Assembly: GCA_050945135.1 (NCBI GenBank)
Contig: JBMNSJ010000068.1
Location: 1-6,369, forward strand
From: WRIS01 sp050945135
Lineage (GTDB): Bacteria; Actinomycetota; Coriobacteriia; Coriobacteriales; Eggerthellaceae
Direction: 5' to 3'
Length of the DNA stretch: 6,369 nucleotides
Below are positions 1-5,028 of this stretch, piece after piece. Within the stretch, counting starts at the first letter, position 1, and each line of letters opens with the position of its first letter. Position numbers and translations under genes: made by a program. The notes below the pieces were generated by a model. The model did not search any database and was not told the DNA's origin. It worked only from the letters and a program-made list of their open reading frames with translations.

Positions 1-72
1 ACACGGATTAAGAAATCGCTGGGCTGGATGAGTCCGGTAGAGTATAGGAAAAGCTTAGACAATGCGGCTTAG
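1..72 (+). CDS. IS3-family transposase (OrfB), C-terminal end only
   Basis: Frame 1 from the first base reads through to a TAG at 70-72 and ends KSLGWMSPVEYRKSLDNAA. The LGWMSPVEYR block is the characteristic C-terminus of IS3-family OrfB (DDE, rve-type integrase core) transposases, which catalyse cut-out and circle-mediated insertion of the element. Only about 23 residues are inside the window, so the catalytic residues cannot be checked. It is convergent with the BspA-like gene: its TAG overlaps the TAA of that gene by two bases. A terminal inverted repeat follows the stop directly, as expected for the right end of such an element. The family call is secure from this short motif; the exact IS subgroup (IS150-like is my guess) is not. 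Confidence 0.85.
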   Translation, partial: TRIKKSLGWMSPVEYRKSLDNAA

Positions 73-1280
73 GCTAAGTCCAGAAAAACGTCCGCAGTCC
101 CTGTTGTTGCACCAGAGATGGGAGTTGTACCCTCATACCACTGATAGCTTAGGGTGCCGCCATCGCTTACCGCTGTGCTTGCATCAAGGGCTGTCGCGGC
201 ATCGTTTTGAGTGTAGCTTGCACTTGTGGGAAGTGTGGGAGGTGCAGGTGTTTCCGCATGGACAAGTGCATTGACAGTGATTGTAGTTGATACTCTGTTG
301 GTGATACTTCCTAGCGTAATATCACATGAGTAGGCTTTCCCATTATCTCTAAGCGCAATGTTTGCTTTTGAGAAAGTGTCGCTTGTCTCACCGCTCAGCA
401 ATGTGCTGCCCTCATACCACTGGTAGGTCAGGCTTGAACCTGCTGCAGAAGATGCCGCAAGCGAAAGAGTATCCCCTTCGACCAAAGTAGAGGCACCAGA
501 CATTGATACATAGTTTGAGTCAGTGGGGAAACCATCGAGATTATCATAGTCATCTTCGTTTTTTATGAGGAGAAGAAGGGGAGGTACACCATCAAAAGCA
601 TCGGGGCCAATTGATGGCTTTGTTGCGGGCAAGGCAAGAGCTTTGAGATTCGTGCAGAAGGAAAATGCAAATTCTCCAAATGAAGTAACCTTACTCAGGT
701 CGGCATCGGTAAGAGATGAGCAGCTGTGAAAGGCTCTAGCTCCTAAGGAGGTAAGGCCAATGGGCAAAGTCACGGTCGTTAGCGATCCTAAGTTTTCTAA
801 GGCATTATCTGGTAGCGAAGTGTTGGTAATGTTGGAGATATTAAGAGTTACCAAGTTGGTTATAGTGCGGATATAGGCAAAATCTGTGGCATCGAGTGTG
901 CCGGCTATTGTAAGGTTTTTTATAGCACCAGCACTCACATAACCCGAATCACTTTCAACAGCCGTTTGCAAAGTGCCCGCAGTGATTCCGGTAACAGAAA
1001 TAGTGTCACCTGCTGCTAGAGGAGCAATGCTTTCCTGGAAGCCCAGCGTGATAGCCTCAACGCCTGACCCAGAAAAAGCAGAAAGCGGACTATTCGTGTT
1101 ATCGTTTTGAGTTTGCGGGAAAGTTAGATCTTTGGACTGTGATCCTTCGGCTTTCGATTCGCGCGCTCCATTTTCTTCTATAGCAGGGGGCGCATAAGAT
1201 AATTCTTCGGCATATGCGCTTGTGGGCAAAAAACCAAGCACAAGTGTCAGAGAAAGAAGGCAAGCGAGATATTTCTTCAA
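69..1280 (-). CDS. BspA-like leucine-rich-repeat secreted protein with Ig-like domains, 3' end truncated by IS insertion
   Basis: A 403-codon ORF for an exported surface-type protein. Residues 1-24 form a signal peptide (KK, then a hydrophobic core, ending TSAYA before EE). A low-complexity polar linker runs to about 90. Residues about 115-235 resemble BspA-type LRR_5 repeats (for example LTTVTLPIGLTSLGARAFHSC and the parallel block at 200-230). Residues about 258-338 form an Ig-like module with W288 and C319. A second Ig-like module begins near 345 (QWYEG at 380-384) but stops at T393. The last ten residues, GTADVFLDLA, are encoded by the inserted IS end. TTG is the likely start because a strong Shine-Dalgarno sits 8 nt upstream. 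BspA-like proteins are usually linked to adhesion or host interaction, but no function is proven here. No cell-wall anchor is visible, and it would have lain beyond the break. Confidence 0.82.
   Translation of the reverse strand: MKKYLACLLSLTLVLGFLPTSAYAEELSYAPPAIEENGARESKAEGSQSKDLTFPQTQNDNTNSPLSAFSGSGVEAITLGFQESIAPLAAGDTISVTGITAGTLQTAVESDSGYVSAGAIKNLTIAGTLDATDFAYIRTITNLVTLNISNITNTSLPDNALENLGSLTTVTLPIGLTSLGARAFHSCSSLTDADLSKVTSFGEFAFSFCTNLKALALPATKPSIGPDAFDGVPPLLLLIKNEDDYDNLDGFPTDSNYVSMSGASTLVEGDTLSLAASSAAGSSLTYQWYEGSTLLSGETSDTFSKANIALRDNGKAYSCDITLGSITNRVSTTITVNALVHAETPAPPTLPTSASYTQNDAATALDASTAVSDGGTLSYQWYEGTTPISGATTGTADVFLDLA
76..101 (+). repeat. Putative right terminal inverted repeat (IRR) of the IS
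   Basis: The segment starting AAGTCCAGAAAAACG and ending CGCAGTCCC has the layout of IS150-type right ends: GTCCA, a homopolymeric stretch, then GCAGT near the tip. It begins four bases after the transposase stop codon. Read from the minus strand, the tip begins GGGACTGCGGACG. The terminal dinucleotide is not the canonical TG/CA in this placement, so the tip may be shifted or mutated. Confidence 0.6.
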
Positions 1281-1288
1281 TGGATCGA

Positions 1289-1296
1289 CCTTTCCT
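1289..1296 (-). promoter_or_regulatory. Ribosome binding site for the BspA-like gene
   Basis: The minus strand reads AGGAAAGG, followed by 8 nt and then TTG AAG AAA. This decides the TTG start at 1280 and argues against an out-of-frame ATG at 1300-1302, which would open an unrelated 67-codon shadow frame. Confidence 0.7.
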
Positions 1297-1339
1297 CGTC
1301 ATCGATCTGAGAGATGACCCAGATTGCTTGAGTCTTTGG

Positions 1340-1543
1340 TTAGGTGCAATCTGCGCTCTTGAAAAAAGTATACTCTTCGCAATAGCGACATGAAAGAAAT
1401 AATTGGGCGTATCTCGGTATTTCGGGCATAAGAATTAGGAGAAATTCCTCATCGTCCACCTCTTGAATACTCGGTTTTCCCAGGTGGAAAGTTTTTTGTT
1501 TCAGGCATCCAGACTGAATTGCCTCGCTCCAGGTATCACGCAT
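1340..1543 (-). CDS. Hypothetical 67-codon ORF downstream of the ATPase
   Basis: An ORF starting MRDTWSEAIQ and ending FFKSADCT, 11 nt after the ATPase stop and in the same orientation. I do not recognise it. There is no signal peptide, membrane segment or metal motif; the middle is acidic (EVDDEEF). No Shine-Dalgarno is present, though CGCAT/ATGCG can form a small 5-bp stem over the start. Its first ~30 codons correspond to a diverged repeat found again at 3069-3164. There the aligned reading keeps residues such as DxWS and KQKxFHLG but has stop codons. It may be a real small protein, the end of a lost gene, or non-coding repeat sequence. Confidence 0.35.
   Translation of the reverse strand: MRDTWSEAIQSGCLKQKTFHLGKPSIQEVDDEEFLLILMPEIPRYAQLFLSCRYCEEYTFFKSADCT
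1367..1372 (-). promoter_or_regulatory. Possible -10 box (TATACT) upstream of the BspA-like gene
   Basis: The minus strand carries TATACT inside the 3' part of the small upstream ORF, about 87 nt before the TTG start of the BspA-like gene. The -35 position holds only a weak match (TTTCAT at 17-nt spacing). The signal is plausible but unsupported beyond the -10 match. Confidence 0.3.
1444..1539. repeat. Direct repeat copy 1 (downstream side of the ATPase)
   Basis: This segment matches 3069-3164 in the same orientation. The last 59 positions (1481-1539 against 3106-3164) align without gaps at about three quarters identity by eye. Shared blocks include TTTCCCAGGTG, TTTTTGTTT, GCTCCAGG and ATCAC. 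The first ~37 bases are weaker and need a gap. Copy 1 overlaps the 5' part of the 67-codon ORF. Confidence 0.6.
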
Positions 1544-1554
1544 TTGATGCGAAC

Positions 1555-2844
1555 TTACAGCTCGACTCCTTTAGACAAATACTCTGCAGCGTTCACTATT
1601 CGCACGCCGTCGATGTTGGCGGGGTAGTTGCCATCACCTGCAATCACAATTTTCTCGTATGCGTCTCTGATTGAAAGGAGTGGCGACAATTCTCGTGTCT
1701 GCGTTTGTTTATTAGTCATTGTTTCAGTCACTTGTATATAGAGCTTCCTTTCGTTTTTTATTGCAACGAAATCCACTTCTTTATCGTAGAGCTTGCCTAC
1801 TGACACGCTATAGCCGTCAAAAAGCAGCTGAAGAAAGACGAGGTTTTCCAAAACCCGACCCTGGTCGCTATCTCGGTAGTCTAAAAGATGATTTCTCAGA
1901 CCTGTGTCTACAATGTAGTATTTCCCGAGGGTTTTCAGATGATCTTTCCCTCGAACATCAAAACGTTTTACAGAATAGAAAATATATGCGTCTTCAAGCG
2001 CCTTAATGTAAGCATCGATCGTGTGAGTACTGATTGAGTGACCGAGCGATTTAAATGCTCTCATGATTTTATTAACTGAACAGGGATTACCTATATTATC
2101 AGCAAGGTATAGAACAAGTCGTCGTAAAACGTCTGGCTGGGTAATCGTTCTACGCGTTCGATCCCTTTCCCGATCCAAAACATCGCGGGTCACAACCGAG
2201 TCAAAAAGTGTTTGCATGTATGCGCTATGTTTCTCCTGGCTGATGTCAAGCGATGCGATCCCTGGCATTCCTCCAAAGCGTCTGTAGGTACGAAAAATCG
2301 CATCCAATCGATAACTATTTCCTTGACTATCCTCGAGCAAACCTTCCTGTCCAGGAAGCGTTGCTCGAGACAGTCCGCAGAACTCCAGATATTCAGAGAA
2401 TACTAAGGGAAGCATCTTTATCTCGACATACCTGCCCGAAAGGTATGTTGCCAACTCGCTCGAGAGCAAAAAAGCATTCGAGCCGGTAACATAAAGGTCG
2501 CAATCGAAATCAACCCTCATTGCGTTGACAGCTTTTTCCCAGCCCAAGATATTTTGTACTTCGTCTATAAAAATGTACGCCTTTCCCTTTTTCGGGATAC
2601 TTTCTTTTATGGAGGCGTAGAGATCCTCATAAGTGTGGATGTTGCTTTCCATGCTCTCAAGATTGAGCTCTATGATGTTGCGTTGCGATATACCCTCGCG
2701 TATGAACTGCTCGGCGACGAGAGTTAAAAGCGAGGATTTTCCGCACCTCCGAATGCCTGTGACAACCTTTATCATGTCGCTATCTTTGAACCTCAGGGCT
2801 TCATGTAAATATTTGTCTCTTGGGTAGAGCACGGGCTTTTCCAA
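1555..2844 (-). CDS. AAA-family ATPase with C-terminal DUF4143 domain
   Basis: A full-length 429-residue protein of the widespread AAA_14/DUF4143 family, predicted to be cytoplasmic and of unknown biological role. Visible motifs are Walker A G30-IRRC-GKS37, Walker B YIFIDEVQ (D94, E95), a sensor-1-like GSN at 121-123 and an SGR at 136-138 where a sensor/arginine element is expected. The C-terminal DUF4143 part has E333, EVD at 356-358 and YIQV at 369-372, arranged like a PD-(D/E)xK fold. QV replaces the ExK triad, so nuclease activity is doubtful. The start is taken as TTG because a stop codon precedes it directly and residues 5-25 belong to the conserved N-terminus. No good Shine-Dalgarno is seen, and GTG at residue 5 is an alternative. 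It stands alone between two direct repeats. In other genomes such genes often sit in variable regions, consistent with this one. Confidence 0.9.
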   Translation of the reverse strand: MEKPVLYPRDKYLHEALRFKDSDMIKVVTGIRRCGKSSLLTLVAEQFIREGISQRNIIELNLESMESNIHTYEDLYASIKESIPKKGKAYIFIDEVQNILGWEKAVNAMRVDFDCDLYVTGSNAFLLSSELATYLSGRYVEIKMLPLVFSEYLEFCGLSRATLPGQEGLLEDSQGNSYRLDAIFRTYRRFGGMPGIASLDISQEKHSAYMQTLFDSVVTRDVLDRERDRTRRTITQPDVLRRLVLYLADNIGNPCSVNKIMRAFKSLGHSISTHTIDAYIKALEDAYIFYSVKRFDVRGKDHLKTLGKYYIVDTGLRNHLLDYRDSDQGRVLENLVFLQLLFDGYSVSVGKLYDKEVDFVAIKNERKLYIQVTETMTNKQTQTRELSPLLSIRDAYEKIVIAGDGNYPANIDGVRIVNAAEYLSKGVEL

Positions 2845-2846
2845 TC

Positions 2847-2883
2847 ATAGCTAAAACTTCAATTATTTTAGAATTTTAGCTAT
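2847..2883. repeat. 10-bp perfect inverted repeat over the ATPase promoter and leader
   Basis: Arms ATAGCTAAAA (2847-2856) and TTTTAGCTAT (2874-2883) are separated by 17 nt. The right arm overlaps the predicted -10 box, and the left arm ends two bases before the ATPase start codon. It could be an operator for a dimeric regulator, or an mRNA hairpin that shields the weak TTG start. Confidence 0.6.
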
Positions 2884-2890
2884 TGTAGCA
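2882..2890 (-). promoter_or_regulatory. Extended -10 promoter for the ATPase gene
   Basis: The minus strand reads TGC-TACAAT, an extended -10 of the TGnTATAAT type. Transcription would start near 2875 and leave a leader of about 30 nt before the TTG. No clear -35 is present, which fits an extended -10 promoter. A perfect palindrome CCTCA-TG-TGAGG (2893-2904) lies just upstream, between the -10 and where a -35 would be, and could be an operator. Confidence 0.45.
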
Positions 2891-2892
2891 CA

Positions 2893-2904
2893 CCTCATGT
2901 GAGG
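2893..2904. promoter_or_regulatory. Small palindrome upstream of the ATPase -10 box
   Basis: CCTCA-TG-TGAGG is perfectly self-complementary and lies in the promoter spacer. The CTCATGT half recurs a few bases further (from about 2908). It is short enough to be chance. Confidence 0.3.
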
Positions 2905-3278
2905 CCACTCATGTAATACGCGGTATCAATTCGAGTCATTTTGATTCCGGCTTAGCAGGTCAGAGTAGATTCTGGAGGCTTGTTGTAGGTAGTCACCCGA
3001 TTAGCTATAAGGCATGCACGTCTCAATCACAATAGCTCTTCCAACAAGATAGGTGGGTTTTCCTTACGATTCATATCGCCCACCACTTAAAGTATTAAGG
3101 TTTCCCAGGTGAAAAGCTTTTTGTTTTGTGTATCAAAATTGACTTACGAAGCTCCAGGCATCACTTATAGCTGCTTATGCGCAGTAAAAGATTGATAGGT
3201 TTCTTTATGGTATCGACTTTCCAAATGCTAATTTTAACAACAGCGTTGTTGATGTAGCTATCATGCGCCAGTTCGTAA
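2905..3278. other. Gene-poor stretch between methyltransferase and ATPase
   Basis: No recognisable gene lies here. It contains repeat copy 2 (3069-3164). It also holds a minus-strand frame open from 3349 to a TGA at 3161-3163 (including YISDNYELAHDSYINN), with no good start or ribosome binding site; its first part overlaps the methyltransferase tail. That frame looks protein-like in places but matches nothing I know. A short AACAAC-GCT-GTTGTT stem near 3245 lacks a T-run and is not a convincing terminator. Confidence 0.4.
3069..3164. repeat. Direct repeat copy 2 (upstream side of the ATPase)
   Basis: Same orientation as copy 1 at 1444-1539. The minus-strand reading retains SDAWS and KQKAFHLG in register with copy 1 but is interrupted by stops, so this copy is not coding now. 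Together the copies bracket about 1.5 kb that contains only the ATPase and its promoter. Confidence 0.6.
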
Positions 3279-3382
3279 TTATCTGAGATGTATGATTTTT
3301 GCTCGTTTCTTTGTATCAGCAACGCGCATTGCAATGCGCGTATACAGCTCTAATTTCTTTGCTAGAAGCACTCTTGCCTCAG
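3279..3382 (-). pseudogene. Out-of-frame C-terminal tail of the methyltransferase
   Basis: Directly after the run of six T (minus strand; A6 at 3383-3388 on plus), the -1 frame reads SEARVLLAKKLEL, then YTRIAMRVADTKKRAK, then IIHLR and TAA at 3279-3281. A basic segment ending in I-[IV]-H-L near the terminus is what I expect at the end of this methyltransferase group. One extra T in the run would join it in frame after FF (residues 239-240) and give 274 residues. The continuity is direct from the sequence; the family match is from memory. Confidence 0.72.
3322..3341. repeat. 20-bp perfect palindrome
   Basis: ACGCGCATTG is followed immediately by its reverse complement CAATGCGCGT. It falls inside the out-of-frame methyltransferase tail, where it encodes TRIAMRV. 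There is no loop and no following T-run, so it is a poor terminator. Confidence 0.6.
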
Positions 3383-4102
3383 AAAAAATACCCGTTCTTC
3401 AAGCATTTCAGCAGCTACACTTTGAGCAAACTCTAAGCCATCGTTAACGTAAAAGTGCATTTGTGCATTTATATTTCCCGTTTTTTGCACGTAACTATTT
3501 GCATAACGGATTCCACTTTCATTAGTTGCATCAAAGATCAGTTCTCCATTAGTAAAAATACTACGAACAGCAGTTACAAACCGTGTAACATCTTCCTCTT
3601 TAAAGTATTGAAACACGCCAGAGGCAACAAGAAGAGAAGGTGCTGCAGTGTTAATTCCGTCAGTCCAGCTCAAGTCAAAGAGATTGGCGCCAATCAACAC
3701 TTCATTTTCGTTTTCACCCAGTATGGAGCACCGGGCAGCCATAACCTCAGGAAGATCCACTTCGTAAAAAATTGCTTTTCTTCTCGCACCCTCAAGTCTA
3801 AAATACGCAGTTTCAAGACCAGCTCCAAGATATACGATATTACAACGCGAATGTTTAACGATAAACGCGTTAACCATCTTGTCCATCTGGTAGTAGCGCG
3901 CGGCCGATGCCAGCATGGAATATTCAGAAGACTGACTCTTTATGTCGCTTGCGGGCAAGTATGCTTCCAGCGCTAATGCCTTTTCGTCATAAAAATACTC
4001 AGGAAACCTCTTTGACGCATAAATACGGGCTTCCAAAGGTATATAAAGCGTGTCAGCCACCCCCTGGAGAGAATCGCTTCTTTTTTCTTGTTTTGTGTTC
4101 AT
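3362..4102 (-). CDS. LCMT/TcmP-like class I SAM-dependent methyltransferase, C-terminus frameshifted
   Basis: A predicted cytoplasmic O-methyltransferase of the leucine carboxyl methyltransferase-like (PF04072-type) group; the substrate is unknown. Numbered from the chosen ATG: the N-terminal GVADTLYIPLEAR block (14-26) is typical of the group. SAM motif I is YLGAGLETAYFRL (91-103). The acidic ribose-binding segment is FYEVDLPEV (112-120), followed by NLFDLSW (140-146) and LLVASGVFQYF (157-167). The ATG at 4102 is preferred over an upstream TTG at 4192 because AGGG lies 8 nt upstream and the likely promoter falls between the two. In frame it stops after RQECF at 246 residues, about 30 short of relatives. 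The missing end is present one frame away (see 3279-3382), so it is either frameshifted or expressed by slippage. Confidence 0.82.
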   Translation of the reverse strand: MNTKQEKRSDSLQGVADTLYIPLEARIYASKRFPEYFYDEKALALEAYLPASDIKSQSSEYSMLASAARYYQMDKMVNAFIVKHSRCNIVYLGAGLETAYFRLEGARRKAIFYEVDLPEVMAARCSILGENENEVLIGANLFDLSWTDGINTAAPSLLVASGVFQYFKEEDVTRFVTAVRSIFTNGELIFDATNESGIRYANSYVQKTGNINAQMHFYVNDGLEFAQSVAAEMLEERVFFLRQECF

Positions 4103-4110
4103 ACGCAACG

Positions 4111-4114
4111 CCCT
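4111..4114 (-). promoter_or_regulatory. Shine-Dalgarno for the methyltransferase
   Basis: The minus strand reads AGGG-CGTTGCGT-ATG. The 8-nt spacing supports the ATG at 4100-4102 as the true start. Confidence 0.5.
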
Positions 4115-4136
4115 ATCACGAAAAAATACGAAGAAA

Positions 4137-4145
4137 AGTATACCA
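4137..4145 (-). promoter_or_regulatory. Extended -10 promoter for the methyltransferase
   Basis: The minus strand reads TGG-TATACT, a good extended -10. It predicts a start near 4130 and a leader of about 28 nt to the ATG at 4102. Just upstream is the small inverted repeat TGAGC-TTG-GCTCA (4163-4175), a possible operator. A TTGAGC in that repeat is 28 nt from the -10, too far to be its -35. Confidence 0.5.
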
Positions 4146-4203
4146 TGGGTAACTATTCTTACTGAGCTTGGCTCAATACACCTGATAGACAAACAATAAA
4201 TGT

Positions 4204-4407
4204 ATGCAATCAGGCAATCATGTGAACAAGGTGATTGTTGAGTATGTCGAGGGTACTAAGAAGCTTTACGCCGACGAGTTCGTGTCTGCATTATCATGCA
4301 GTTTTTTGCTACCATTGTGTCGTTGGATTTTTTATGCTGCTGATTGGGATATTTTGCACGTGAGTAGTTGTTTACATCAACATCCCTCATCGCACACCAC
4401 TTTTTGA
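4204..4407 (+). CDS. Doubtful 67-codon ORF, possible oxidoreductase fragment
   Basis: It starts MQSGNHVNKVIVEY and continues EGTKKLYADEFVSALSC. The first ~30 codons have the alternating pattern seen near the FAD-domain strand 'V.v.y.dG....AD.fV.Al' of amine-oxidase or phytoene-desaturase-like flavoproteins. The rest does not continue such a domain. It is the only substantial plus-strand frame here apart from the IS and has no ribosome binding site. It may be a gene scrap or chance. The interval 4193-4485 otherwise holds nothing I can identify. Confidence 0.2.
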   Translation: MQSGNHVNKVIVEYVEGTKKLYADEFVSALSCSFLLPLCRWIFYAADWDILHVSSCLHQHPSSHTTF

Positions 4408-4485
4408 TTTGACCCACTAAGATAATCTCAAGCCACTTTCTTTTTGGTACCTTTTAAAAAGCTGCCACAATCAGTGTCTTATGAA

Positions 4486-4725
4486 TCAGTAGTTCTTGCT
4501 GTGATCTTCTGCCCAGTCGAGCAACTCATCACGGTTTGATACCTCGAGCTTTCTATACACACTCTTCATGTGCGTTTTTCCAGTGTTATAGCTAATATGC
4601 AATCTTTCACAAACTGACCGCAAACTTCTCCCGCGAAGTAAGCACGATACTATCTCCGTCTCTCTTCGCGTCAAATTGTTGTTTGACAAATAGAGCTGTT
4701 CCATCGAAATCAAACCCTTATCCAT
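4486..4725 (-). CDS. LuxR/GerE-type helix-turn-helix protein, DNA-binding domain only
   Basis: 79 residues consisting almost wholly of a GerE/LuxR C-terminal DNA-binding domain. The LTRRETEIV entry motif is at 18-26, the RGRSLRSVCERL helix at 31-42, and the turn and recognition helix ISYNTGKTHMKSVYRKL at 44-60, closing with DELLDW. There is no receiver, ligand-binding or membrane sensor domain, unlike most LuxR-family regulators. It is either a stand-alone GerE-like factor or the surviving end of a longer regulator. A TGA lies directly before the ATG (the bases ATGAATG overlap a 19-codon upstream frame starting MSAATAK). The ATG at residue 8 has AAGGG about 10 nt upstream and may be the real start. 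It is co-directional with frdB, roughly 300 nt downstream of it; regulation of frd is only a guess. Confidence 0.72.
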   Translation of the reverse strand: MDKGLISMEQLYLSNNNLTRRETEIVSCLLRGRSLRSVCERLHISYNTGKTHMKSVYRKLEVSNRDELLDWAEDHSKNY

Positions 4726-4790
4726 TCATACTGTTTTCGCTATTCGAAAGATTACGTTTCCTTGCTTCGCTGTCGCGGCAGACATATGTT

Positions 4791-5002
4791 TTAGCTTTGT
4801 CTAATTAGGTCGTGGATGACTTGCGGGGAGGGAGGGAGCAAGTCATCCACATCGAGGAGATTTCCCATGAAAGAGAGGCGGTATAGCTGCCCGAGCGACT
4901 CTTCGAGGGTATCGATTTTTTATCAACTTCACTCAACAACATCGTTGAGCTTTCCACAATTTGTCGGTGAGAGCTCTTCGCAAATGATCTTAGTGCTCTC
5001 AC
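4791..5002 (-). pseudogene. Broken small coding region downstream of frdB
   Basis: Minus-strand codons 4917-4791 read KIDTLEESLGQLYRL, then SFMGNLLDVDDLLPP, ending DLIRQS and TAA; this looks strongly protein-like. The same frame upstream reads TKIICEELSPTNCGKLNDVVE but is separated from it by TGA-AGT-TGA-TAA. The two parts join smoothly, as VVE-EVDKK-IDTLEE, if one T near 4931 is removed and one A is added to the A6 run. The local +1 frame also gives EVDKK from a GTG at 5000-5002, with AAGG just upstream. I cannot name the family. It may be a decayed third gene of the frd operon, part of a longer lost luxR gene, or two small errors in an intact gene. Confidence 0.45.
4812..4850. repeat. Perfect 13-bp stem with purine-rich 13-nt loop
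   Basis: Arms GTGGATGACTTGC (4812-4824) and GCAAGTCATCCAC (4838-4850) flank the loop GGGGAGGGAGGGA. It lies between frdB and luxR. No T-run follows on either strand, so a Rho-independent terminator is unproven, though a 3'-end stabilising hairpin for the frd transcript is possible. It overlaps the coding-like remnant, whose reading there is DVDDLLPPSPQVIHD. Confidence 0.6.
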
Positions 5003-5028
5003 CTTGTAAGATACAACTATAGTGCGAT

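Larger units (their letters stand above)
1..101 (+). mobile_element. Right end of an IS3-family insertion sequence
   Basis: The transposase C-terminus (1-72) and the adjacent terminal repeat (about 76-101) together form the right end of an IS3-family element; the rest lies left of the window. The outer edge is placed at about 101 because the BspA-like reading frame loses its Ig-like sequence exactly there. The edge could be off by a few bases. The target duplication cannot be verified because the left end is not visible. Confidence 0.75.

Noticed and set aside
130..422. Direct repeat CCCTCATACCACTG at 130-143 and 409-422 as a mobile or regulatory repeat
   Set aside because: Both copies encode the conserved QWYEG of the two Ig-like modules, so the repeat reflects domain duplication.
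1099..1302. 67-codon frame starting at ATG 1302 (MTRKGRSIEE)
   Set aside because: It overlaps the signal peptide region of the BspA-like gene in another frame. Its ATG sits beside the Shine-Dalgarno that serves the TTG start.
1719..2827. Several plus-strand frames within the ATPase gene
   Set aside because: All are antisense shadows of a gene with intact Walker A, Walker B and DUF4143 motifs.
3455..3976. 173-codon plus-strand frame
   Set aside because: It is antisense to the methyltransferase, whose motifs are unmistakable. The plus reading is low in structure and matches nothing known to me.
4100..4192. Longer methyltransferase starting at TTG 4192 with 30 extra residues
   Set aside because: The extra part is hydrophobic and atypical, contains the likely extended -10 promoter, and lacks a ribosome binding site. 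The ATG at 4102 has AGGG at 8 nt and begins just before the conserved block.
4825..4837. G-quadruplex in the hairpin loop
   Set aside because: Only three G-runs are present (GGGG, GGG, GGG); four are needed for an intramolecular quadruplex.
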